Positions 1-6,833 of a stretch of 64,000 nt of DNA are shown piece after piece. The stretch's first letter is position 1, and the number at the start of each line of letters is the position of its first letter. Origin of the DNA: Verrucomicrobiota bacterium (GTDB lineage: Bacteria; Verrucomicrobiota; Verrucomicrobiia; Opitutales; Opitutaceae). Made by a program: the position numbers and the translations under genes. The notes below the pieces were generated by a model. That model saw nothing but the letters and a program-made list of their open reading frames with translations. It made no database searches and was not told where the DNA came from. The stretch lies in the NCBI GenBank assembly GCA_019510185.1, contig JAEKKV010000010.1, forward strand, positions 186,001 to 250,000, given 5' to 3'.

Positions 1-1047
1 GAGGCCATCGAGGCGCTGGAACGCGATTTCCAGCGGTTGAGCAAGGCCCAGGAACTCATCGGGCTGACCTCGGCACTGGCCAATGGCCTCACCGGCGAAG
101 AGGGTGCGACCGGCCGCGTCGCCGCCCTGCTGCGCGAGGCGCGTCAGCTGGAAAATCTTGATCCTTCGAGCAAGACGCTGGCCGACCGCCTCTCCGCCGC
201 GAGCATCGAGTTGGCCGACCTCGGCGCGGAATTCGAGGCGCTGGCCGGACAATTCAATTTCGATCCCGAACAGGCCGAACAGCTCCAGGAAAAGATGAAC
301 ACCTGGCTTGAGGTGAAGCGCAAACACGGCGGCGATGTGCGCACGGTCATCGAGGCGCGCGACGAGATGCGCCGGCGCTTGGAAATCCAAGGCGACCTTG
401 AAGGCGCGCTGCTCCGCCTTGAAAAGCAGATTGCCGAGGCCGCCCGGATCGCGCGCAAGGAGGCGGCGGAATTGCGCGGCCTGCGCGAGAAAGCTGCGCG
501 CGAGCTGGCGAAAATCGCTGCCGGGAGCATTGCCCAGCTCGGCTTTAAGAAAGCGGACTTCCAGATCCGTCTCGTGCCTCTGGAGGAACTTGGGCCGACG
601 GGCGATTGCGGGGTGGAATTTCTTTTCTCGCCGAATGTCGGCGAAGCGCCGCTGCCGCTCAACCGCATCGCCTCCAGCGGCGAGCTCGCTCGCGTGATGC
701 TTGCCCTAAAAACCGTGCTGGCCGATCTCGACGGCGTGCCCGTGCTGGTTTTTGACGAAGTCGACGCCAACGTGGGTGGGGAAATCGGCCGCGTGGTGGG
801 TGAAAAAATGGCGAAGATCGCCAAGACCCACCAAGTGCTCTGCGTAACCCACCTGCCGCAGGTGGCGGCGCAGGGTGACAGCCATCTGGTGGTCGAAAAA
901 GATCAGTCGAAGGACCGCGCCATCGTGACGATTTCGCCCATCCAGGCCCATCGGAAGATCCGGGTCGGCGAGCTGGCCCGCATGTTGGGCGATCGCACCG
1001 CGAAAAGCGCGCTGGCGCATGCCGAGGAGCTGCTGGGCTCGCGATAA
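1..1047 (+). CDS. recN: DNA repair protein RecN, C-terminal part (5' end outside window)
   Basis: The frame is open from the first base of the window, so the gene starts upstream; about 348 residues remain of the usual 550-570. RecN is an SMC-like ATPase that helps recombinational repair of double-strand breaks. Visible are part of the coiled-coil arm, rich in Glu, Arg and Ala, then the ABC head: the signature ASSGELARVMLALK and the Walker B VPVLVFDEVDANVGGEIG, followed by CVTHLPQVAAQGD, the RecN form of the switch/H-loop. The N-terminal Walker A half lies outside. A TTG codon at 37 is not the real start because the homology continues before it. Family assignment is secure from the head motifs. 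Confidence 0.95.
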   Translation, partial: EAIEALERDFQRLSKAQELIGLTSALANGLTGEEGATGRVAALLREARQLENLDPSSKTLADRLSAASIELADLGAEFEALAGQFNFDPEQAEQLQEKMNTWLEVKRKHGGDVRTVIEARDEMRRRLEIQGDLEGALLRLEKQIAEAARIARKEAAELRGLREKAARELAKIAAGSIAQLGFKKADFQIRLVPLEELGPTGDCGVEFLFSPNVGEAPLPLNRIASSGELARVMLALKTVLADLDGVPVLVFDEVDANVGGEIGRVVGEKMAKIAKTHQVLCVTHLPQVAAQGDSHLVVEKDQSKDRAIVTISPIQAHRKIRVGELARMLGDRTAKSALAHAEELLGSR

Positions 1048-1061
1048 AACGGCGAAATCGG

Positions 1062-1094
1062 CCGGCCGGCGCGTTATTCCGTGCCGGCGGCCGG
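1062..1094 (+). terminator. GC-rich stem-loop after recN
   Basis: CCGGCCGGC at 1062-1070 can pair with GCCGGCGGCCGG at 1083-1094, with a small bulge and a loop of about 12 bases. It sits 15 bases after the recN stop. There is no T tract after it, so it may be a weak or factor-assisted terminator, or only an mRNA 3' end structure. Confidence 0.35.
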
Positions 1095-1247
1095 TCAAAA
1101 TCAGGATCGGGAGCGCTCTCCGGCTTCCTGCCGTCCGGTAGGACGAAATTTCATGGAAAAATCGCCCGGTCCGGCGTGTTTCCTGCATTTATGAAGCTCT
1201 ATCACCACCCGTGAGTAACCATTTTCCAATACATTCAGCTTGATTGA

Positions 1248-1547
1248 ATGCGCCGATTGACGAGAACCGGCACTCCGCAAATGAACACACTTGCAGCACT
1301 TGAACTGAAATCACCGCCTAAAATGGCCCGGGCTCCAAGCCGGTCCGAGGGTGAGGACGGCTCCGTGTACGGGATCGATGCGAGGGGCGTGCCCTCGATG
1401 ATCGACACCATTCCCGCCGGCCATATGCCGCTGACGGAGGCCGGTTGTGATTTCCTGCTCCAGTTCGAGGCGGCATGGCATGGCAAAAAAGGAGCCTTTC
1501 TTACCCGCGGACGCTCCTTACTCGGGGGCAATGTCGAGCCGCACTGA
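1248..1547 (+). CDS. small hypothetical protein
   Basis: A short open frame of 99 codons lies between recN and a minus-strand gene. An alternative ATG at 1281 would give 88 residues beginning MNTLAALELK. The product is hydrophilic and has no signal peptide, membrane segment or motif I recognise; the middle contains YGIDARGVPSMIDTIPAG. No clear ribosome site precedes either ATG. An imperfect inverted repeat (CATTCA at 1232-1237, TGAATG at 1245-1250) overlaps the first ATG. The frame could be real and lineage-specific or spurious. If it is not a gene, 1095-1559 holds nothing else I can identify. Confidence 0.4.
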   Translation: MRRLTRTGTPQMNTLAALELKSPPKMARAPSRSEGEDGSVYGIDARGVPSMIDTIPAGHMPLTEAGCDFLLQFEAAWHGKKGAFLTRGRSLLGGNVEPH

Positions 1548-1559
1548 GTCAGCGCGCGC

Positions 1560-2189
1560 CTACCTTACGTCCACGGTCCATTGCTTGGAGTGCTGGCTGG
1601 CGGCGAGGGTGATAGTGTAGCGGCCGGGTTTGAACGTGCCGCCCGGTATGGTGATGGTGACCACGCTCTCATTGGAGCGGGCGAGCAATCCGCCTTGAAT
1701 GGGTTCAAATTGGGGAACGATCACCACGGTGTTGCCTTTGATGAACAATTGGGAGCCGCCGAGCTGCGCCTTTTGGTTGGCGAGACTGCAGTTGAGTAAA
1801 ATTGTATAATCTCTCCGGGCATCGATCTCACGCGGCGCGGAAACCGACGCAAAAGACTGGGAGAGCAGGGGGGCTTCGACCAGTGTAGTGGCCAGGCCGA
1901 AGGGAAGCCCGCCGGGGGCATCGACGATCGAGGCACTGACGCCCATCGTGCGGATAAGCTGTTGGGGATCGGCGGGACGCTGGGCGAGGGCGGTGACGCG
2001 TTGGTAGCCGGCGGAGAGCAGGCGTTCGACGTTGGCGCGTTCTTTTCCGTCTTCGTACGGGCGATAGGCGGGACCGGGTTTCCGATAGTGGAGTGTCAGC
2101 CAGGTGTAGGGGATGATCACGGCGATGATCGCGATCACGATCCACTTCATGGGCCAAGGCTTGGTGTTGGGCGCTCGACGGGCGGACAT
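1560..2189 (-). CDS. hypothetical membrane-anchored protein
   Basis: About 209 residues from the ATG at 2189; a second possible ATG at 2150 starts MKWIVIAIIAV. After a short basic N-terminus there is one hydrophobic segment (roughly residues 14-28 of the longer form), then a soluble domain that ends in a beta-rich stretch with PGGTFKPGRYTITLAASQ, like an Ig-type or FixH-type fold. The topology suggests a single-pass inner-membrane protein with its C-terminal domain in the periplasm. No catalytic motif is visible and I do not recognise the family. It diverges from the outer-membrane protein gene at 2286 with 96 bp between the starts, so both may share a promoter region. Confidence 0.6.
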   Translation of the reverse strand: MSARRAPNTKPWPMKWIVIAIIAVIIPYTWLTLHYRKPGPAYRPYEDGKERANVERLLSAGYQRVTALAQRPADPQQLIRTMGVSASIVDAPGGLPFGLATTLVEAPLLSQSFASVSAPREIDARRDYTILLNCSLANQKAQLGGSQLFIKGNTVVIVPQFEPIQGGLLARSNESVVTITIPGGTFKPGRYTITLAASQHSKQWTVDVR

Positions 2190-2285
2190 GGGGGGAGTGA
2201 AGCGGAGGGGCGGCGCAACGCAAGAATGGGCGGTGCACTTGCGATTTTGCAAAAACTGCGCCCGTTGGAGCCGCCTCCGTACCCC

Positions 2286-3164
2286 ATGAAACTTCGAGTG
2301 CTTCCCTGTCTGCTTTTACTGGCTGCGCCGGTGCTGGCGCAAGGCCCTGCGGAGGAGTCGTCTCCTTCGGTTATCGAATCGGTTTCCGCCCATTACGGCT
2401 ATTCCACCCGGACGGGTCTGGACAACAACGGCAAGGTGGGCGAGGTCGCGGTGAACCACGGCGACGCCAACATCTCGGCCCGGCTGCCGTTGGACCAGAA
2501 CACCTTGTTTACCTTTGGCTTCGACTATGGCGTCAATTCGCTCGACCGCGCCGCGGGCACGCCGTTGCCCAACCAGCTTTCGTCCGTGGCGCTCGATCTC
2601 GGCGTGAAGCATAAATTTTCGGACGAGTGGGGCGGCGGTGTTTCCGTGCGGCCCGGCTTTTATGGTGATTTTCAGAATCTTAACAGCGACAGCTTCAACG
2701 CGCCGGTGCGTCTGCTGGCCAATTTTAAGCAAAGCGACACGCTCGCGTGGGTTTTCGGTGGAGAATACGATGCCTTTGCGGATACGGCGTTCGTTCCCAT
2801 ACTGATCCTGAACTGGCGGGCGGAGGAGCAATGGACATTCAGCCTTGGTTTTCCGCGCACCACGATTCGTTACCAAATGACGGACAAACTCGCCTTGCGG
2901 GCGGTGGCTTCGTCCGAGCGGACCAGCTATCGGATCAACGGCAATCCCGCCCCCGCGCCGCTTCCCAATCTCGGGCACACGTATCTCGATTACCGGGAGA
3001 TCCGCCTTGGTCTCGGCGCGAACTACGCGCTCACCCGGAGCCTTTCGCTGTCAGCGGACGCGGGCGTCCTCGTTCACCGCCAGTTCGATTACTACGACCG
3101 TGATTATCGCCTGGATGGCGACACGGGCGCCTATGTTCTGGTGGGAATCACGATGAAATTTTAG
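2286..3164 (+). CDS. predicted outer-membrane beta-barrel protein (DUF6268-like)
   Basis: 292 residues starting at MKLRVLPCLLLLAAPVLAQ, a clear Sec signal peptide with a likely cut after ALA/VLA-Q. The open frame runs upstream to 1962 but that part overlaps the divergent gene and lacks a signal, so 2286 is the better start. The mature part has alternating polar and hydrophobic strands, many Gly, Tyr and Asp turns, and ends in VLVGITMKF, with a terminal Phe as in outer-membrane barrels. It resembles the DUF6268 group of Planctomycetes/Verrucomicrobia proteins, but I recall this only loosely. Transport or structural role unknown. Confidence 0.65.
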   Translation: MKLRVLPCLLLLAAPVLAQGPAEESSPSVIESVSAHYGYSTRTGLDNNGKVGEVAVNHGDANISARLPLDQNTLFTFGFDYGVNSLDRAAGTPLPNQLSSVALDLGVKHKFSDEWGGGVSVRPGFYGDFQNLNSDSFNAPVRLLANFKQSDTLAWVFGGEYDAFADTAFVPILILNWRAEEQWTFSLGFPRTTIRYQMTDKLALRAVASSERTSYRINGNPAPAPLPNLGHTYLDYREIRLGLGANYALTRSLSLSADAGVLVHRQFDYYDRDYRLDGDTGAYVLVGITMKF

Positions 3165-3264
3165 CCTGCCGGAGAAGATGGCGGACGCGGGCTTCCCGCT
3201 CCGTTCATTCCCTCCGGAAATACATTTGCCCCGGGCGGGGCGGGCTGCTTCGTTGGCCGGCTCC

Positions 3265-5031
3265 ATGAAGTTCTGGTCCCAGTTTTTTATTCCGACCCTC
3301 AAAGAGAGCCCGTCCGATGCCGAGATCGCCTCGCACAAGCTCCTCGTTCGCGCCGGTCTCGTGCGCAAGCTCGGCGGCGGCCTTTACACCTACATGCCGC
3401 TCGGCCTTCGCGTGATGAAAAAAATCTCGCAGATCTGTCGCGAGGAGCTGGATGCCGCGGGTGCGATCGAGCTCTGGATGCCGCATGTCCATCCCGTCGA
3501 GAACTGGGAACAGGGTCCGCGTTGGGCGGCCGCTCGCGAGATCATGTTTCGCACCGACAGCGCCGGAGCGGGCAAGGGTCGATCAAAAGAGCCGGAGTTT
3601 GTCCTTGGGCCGACTCATGAGGAGGTCATCACGCCGCTCGTGAAGCAGGAGATCACCAGTTACCGCGACCTGCCCAAGAATTTTTATCAAATCGGGACGA
3701 AATTCCGCAACGAGATCCGCCCGCGCTACGGCCTGATGCGCGCGCGCGAATTCGTGATGATGGACGCGTATTCCTTCGACGCCGACGACGAGACGGCGGT
3801 GAAGAGCTACTTCGCGATGAAGTCCGCCTACGAGGCGTTTTTCAAACGCATCGGCGTGACCGCCATCGCCGTCGAGGCGGACACCGGCGTGATGGGCGGC
3901 AGCTTTTCGCACGAGTTCATGGTGCCCGCCGAGATCGGCGACGACGACGTGATCTACAACGAGGAGAGCGGTTACGCGGCCAACCGTGAGAAGGCCACCA
4001 GTGCGCTCGTGCCGGCGGATCTCGCCGACGTCGCGCCCGCGGGCCCGGTCGAAGAATTTGCCACCCCCGGCGTGCTGACCATCGCCGCGCTCGCAGCCGC
4101 TCCGTATTCGGTGCCCGGCGAACAGCAGTTCAAAACCCTCGTCTTCATCGGCGACGGCAAACCGTTCCTCGTGATCCTGCGCGGCAACGACGAGCTGGAG
4201 GAGGCCAAGCTGGGCTCGCTCGGCTTCACTGTTTTCCGCCCGGCTACCGCCGAAGAAATCGAGCCCGTGCTGGGAGCGAAGCCCGGCAGCCTCGGTGCGG
4301 TCAAGGGCACGATCAAGAATCCGGCCGCCCTCGCCGGCGTGTTTGCCGACCGCGCGATCCGCCTCACCGGCAACGGCACGACCGGTGCGAACAAAGACGG
4401 TTTCCATTTGCGTAACGTCAACGTGACCCGCGATCTCGCGATCACGAAATTCGGCGATTTCCGCCGCGTGCGTGTGGGCGAGCCCGACCCGAAGGGCGGA
4501 CGTCCGCTTCAGGCGAAGCGCGGCATCGAGGTCGGCCATATTTTCAAACTCGGCACCAAGTACTCCGAAAAATTTGGCGCGGTCTACACCGACGACCAGA
4601 AGCAGTCTCACCCGATGGTCATGGGCTGCTACGGCATCGGCGTCAGCCGCACGATGCAGGCCGTGATCGAACAGAGCCACGATGCCGACGGCATCATCTG
4701 GCCGTGGAATGTGGCTCCGTTTCAAGTCGTCATCGTGGTGCTCGATCCGCTGATGCAGGAATCGGCGGACCTCGCCAAAACGATCGCCCTCGCCGCCGAG
4801 CAGGCCGGCGCGGATGTCCTTATCGACGATCGCGTGGAGCGCCCGGGCATCAAATTCAAGGACGTCGACCTCATCGGCATCCCCTTGCGCGTCACGATCG
4901 GCAGCAAGGGACTCAAGGAGGGCGTGATCGAGCTGAAGACGCGCCGGCAAAAAGACATGGTGAAGATCCCCGTTGCGGAAGCCGGGGAGCGCATCGCCGC
5001 CGCGGTTCGCGAGGCCGCTAGCAGGGCATGA
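3265..5031 (+). CDS. proS: prolyl-tRNA synthetase
   Basis: 588 residues from the ATG at 3265 (MKFWSQFFIPTLKESPSDAE). It charges tRNA-Pro with proline in the cytoplasm. Class II motifs are visible: GGGLYTYMPLG near the N-terminus, motif 2 in FRNEIRPRYGLMRAREFVM, and motif 3 in GCYGIGVSRTMQAVIEQ. Between motifs 2 and 3 lies a long insertion (about residues 225-400) with YSVPGEQQFKTLVF and GNDELEEAKLG, matching the editing domain of the bacterial long type. The C-terminus is the anticodon-binding domain. The frame opens earlier, at 3178, but the extra residues do not match the family. It ends in a 4-bp overlap with clpS. Confidence 0.96.
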   Translation: MKFWSQFFIPTLKESPSDAEIASHKLLVRAGLVRKLGGGLYTYMPLGLRVMKKISQICREELDAAGAIELWMPHVHPVENWEQGPRWAAAREIMFRTDSAGAGKGRSKEPEFVLGPTHEEVITPLVKQEITSYRDLPKNFYQIGTKFRNEIRPRYGLMRAREFVMMDAYSFDADDETAVKSYFAMKSAYEAFFKRIGVTAIAVEADTGVMGGSFSHEFMVPAEIGDDDVIYNEESGYAANREKATSALVPADLADVAPAGPVEEFATPGVLTIAALAAAPYSVPGEQQFKTLVFIGDGKPFLVILRGNDELEEAKLGSLGFTVFRPATAEEIEPVLGAKPGSLGAVKGTIKNPAALAGVFADRAIRLTGNGTTGANKDGFHLRNVNVTRDLAITKFGDFRRVRVGEPDPKGGRPLQAKRGIEVGHIFKLGTKYSEKFGAVYTDDQKQSHPMVMGCYGIGVSRTMQAVIEQSHDADGIIWPWNVAPFQVVIVVLDPLMQESADLAKTIALAAEQAGADVLIDDRVERPGIKFKDVDLIGIPLRVTIGSKGLKEGVIELKTRRQKDMVKIPVAEAGERIAAAVREAASRA

Positions 5032-5288
5032 GCTTGGTCGGGCAAAACAAAACCGTCTGGCGCGTGGTTTTTCTCAACGACGCCGTCACCCGCATGTCCT
5101 ACGCGGTGATGGTGCTGCGCAAGGTCTTCGGCTTCGACGAGCCGAAGGCCACCCAGCACATGATGGAAGCGCACGAACAAGGCCGCACCGTGGTCTGGAC
5201 CGGCGAGCGCGAAAGCGCCGAAGCCTACGTTTTTTCCATGCAGCAATGGCACCTGTCCGCCACTCTCGAAGCCGATGAAAAGGGTTGA
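5028..5288 (+). CDS. clpS: ATP-dependent Clp protease adaptor ClpS
   Basis: 86 residues, overlapping the proS stop as ATGA. ClpS delivers N-degron substrates to ClpA/ClpC-ClpP. The core fits the family: LNDAVT at residues 16-21 in place of the usual LNDDxT, then the helix VLRKVFGF, and HEQG at 49-52 with the conserved His and Gly of the pocket. The second Asp of the usual LNDD is Ala here, which is unusual for a pocket residue and may loosen N-degron specificity, as seen in divergent ClpS paralogs; that is inference. The unstructured N-terminal extension is very short, about 10 residues. It is followed, with overlap, by a DUF2017-like gene. Confidence 0.88.
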   Translation: MSLVGQNKTVWRVVFLNDAVTRMSYAVMVLRKVFGFDEPKATQHMMEAHEQGRTVVWTGERESAEAYVFSMQQWHLSATLEADEKG

Positions 5289-5751
5289 GGTCCGGCTTAG
5301 CATCGTCGCCGTCGCACCATTGCTCGACCTGATCAAGGCCGTGGCGAACGAGCTGCGCGAGCACGTGGCCGTACCGATCGCTCTGGCGGGCGCCGACGCG
5401 GAGTTGTCCGCCGTCTGGCGCGACGAGTTGCTCCAGTCGCAACGCGACGATTGCGACCGGCTGTTTTCGCTCTTTGACCAGGAGTTTTTCACGGAGGGCG
5501 TGGTGGCTTTCGATCGCGAGAATGCCGAGCCGGTGCTGCGCGCCTGCGCCGCGTTGCGGCTGCGGTTTCGCAGTCATTACCTCGACAAACTTTCCGACGA
5601 CGCCTTGGAGGCGCTCGAGGCCAACAGCAGCATGACGGAGCTCAATGAGGCCGAGAAAAAGGCGTTCGCCTGTTTCGTGTTCCTCGATGAGTTGCAGAAG
5701 ATCATCCTGAAGTACCTCGACCCGCTGAGCGTGGATGACGATGAGGAGTAA
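5275..5751 (+). CDS. hypothetical protein, DUF2017-like
   Basis: 158 residues, starting 14 bases before the clpS stop, so the two are probably translated together. The sequence is mostly alpha-helical and acidic, with no membrane segment and an acidic tail (SVDDDEE). In Actinobacteria, ClpS is often followed by a DUF2017 protein; the position, size and helical nature here are compatible with that family, but sequence identity cannot be judged by eye. It could modulate ClpS or the Clp protease, which is inference from the gene pair only. Confidence 0.6.
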   Translation: MKRVEVRLSIVAVAPLLDLIKAVANELREHVAVPIALAGADAELSAVWRDELLQSQRDDCDRLFSLFDQEFFTEGVVAFDRENAEPVLRACAALRLRFRSHYLDKLSDDALEALEANSSMTELNEAEKKAFACFVFLDELQKIILKYLDPLSVDDDEE

Positions 5752-6241
5752 GGTTGCCTGTCATTATTGCGGTCTGCCGTTCAGCGCTGTGCGCGTGCAG
5801 CCGGGGCGGGATTATTTTTGCTGCTCGGGCTGCGCCATCGCCAGCCGGGTGCCGGTGGACGCGCAAGGGCGGTTTCCCGTCAACCCGACACTGCTGGCCG
5901 CGCTCGGGCTGGGCTTTGTTCTTTTCAACGAATTGCTGTGCTGGTTGTTCGCCGTGCTGCTCGTGCGGGAGGGGCGGACGGAAGTCGCGGTCAGGCTGGT
6001 GATGGGTTCGCTGGCGTTGGGTGTGGCGAGCTGGGGGGCGCTGGTTGTCGTGCAGTGGCGGGCGGGCGCACGGCGCTGGGTGGACGTTTCGGTGGTAGGA
6101 CTCTTGGGCGGCGTGCTGGTGGCGGGGCTGCAGACGCGTTCGCCGGCCTGCGTTGTGGCGGGCAATCTGGCCTTGGTGGCGTGGAGCCTGCGGGGGTTCC
6201 TCAAGCAAAAAACTCCCGGAAAACCGGCCGATGGCGGTTGA
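5735..6241 (+). CDS. small membrane protein with N-terminal CxxC/CCxGC metal-binding module
   Basis: 168 residues; the start at 5735 overlaps the previous gene, and MRSK at 5741 is an equal alternative. The first 35 residues hold CHYC (9-12) and FCCSGC (28-33). This is the pattern of the cysteine-rich metal-binding module found in front of some heavy-metal P-type ATPases (CxYCG..., FCCxGC). Instead of an ATPase, about four hydrophobic segments follow (residues about 50-150), and the protein then ends. It may be a zinc or copper binding membrane protein or a domain that became free-standing. Function unknown. Confidence 0.6.
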   Translation: MTMRSKVACHYCGLPFSAVRVQPGRDYFCCSGCAIASRVPVDAQGRFPVNPTLLAALGLGFVLFNELLCWLFAVLLVREGRTEVAVRLVMGSLALGVASWGALVVVQWRAGARRWVDVSVVGLLGGVLVAGLQTRSPACVVAGNLALVAWSLRGFLKQKTPGKPADGG

Positions 6242-6463
6242 CCGTGCCCCGGGCGAACCTACCGTCAACAGCGACACCCTGCAGTGTTCGAGGTGCTTTC
6301 AATAACTGCTCTTTGCCTTTGAAATCATTCGGGAGCCGGAACGGGCGGTGGTTGCTAGGCCGTAAATCGGAAAGCATAAAACCGTCCGGAGGCGCCCACC
6401 TATCTCAAAAAGGTTCTCGAGCCTTTGGGCATACGGCACAGGCGGGGTGTCCTTTTTTTAACT

Positions 6464-6802
6464 ATGAGTCCGACCTTCTACTCCATCCTTCACGTCAGTT
6501 CGTTGCTGGCGCTCTTCGGCGGCACGTTTTTTGCCTTCGCGGGCGCTCCGGAGACCCGGCGCAGGACGCTCATTTTCACGGGCGTCGCAAGTTTGCTGAT
6601 GCTAGTGAGCGGCGTCGGTCTGCTGCATAAATTGGGCTACGGTTTCCCGGGCTGGGCCATGGTGAAACTGGTCTGCTGGCTCGGTCTGTCGTCGTTGGCG
6701 GGTATCGGCTACCGCCGCCGTGGCTGTCCGTGCGCGCTCAAGCTCATCGCCCTGGTGCTCGGCGTCACCGCCGTGGTGATGGTTTACACGAAGCCGTTCT
6801 GA
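6464..6802 (+). CDS. small four-helix integral membrane protein
   Basis: 112 residues from the ATG at 6464, 11 bases after a run of seven T. The start at 6425 in the same frame is less likely because the membrane protein begins naturally at MSPTFYSILHVSSLLALFGG. Four hydrophobic segments fill nearly the whole length; between the third and fourth is a short Arg/Cys-rich loop (YRRRGCPCALK). The layout is like SirB2-type or copper-resistance D-type small membrane proteins, but no diagnostic motif is present. The 222 bp upstream (6242-6463) hold no other feature I can see. Confidence 0.55.
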   Translation: MSPTFYSILHVSSLLALFGGTFFAFAGAPETRRRTLIFTGVASLLMLVSGVGLLHKLGYGFPGWAMVKLVCWLGLSSLAGIGYRRRGCPCALKLIALVLGVTAVVMVYTKPF

Positions 6803-6833
6803 CGTTTTCAGCCGTCATTCTTTCTTGCCCGGA

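Noticed and set aside
1232..1250. Inverted repeat CATTCA/TGAATG before the small gene at 1248 as a second Rrf2 site
   Set aside because: It shares only a short ATTCA core with the 9958-9981 palindrome and the spacing differs.
3583..4950. A 455-codon minus-strand open frame inside proS
   Set aside because: Antisense shadow of a conserved synthetase.
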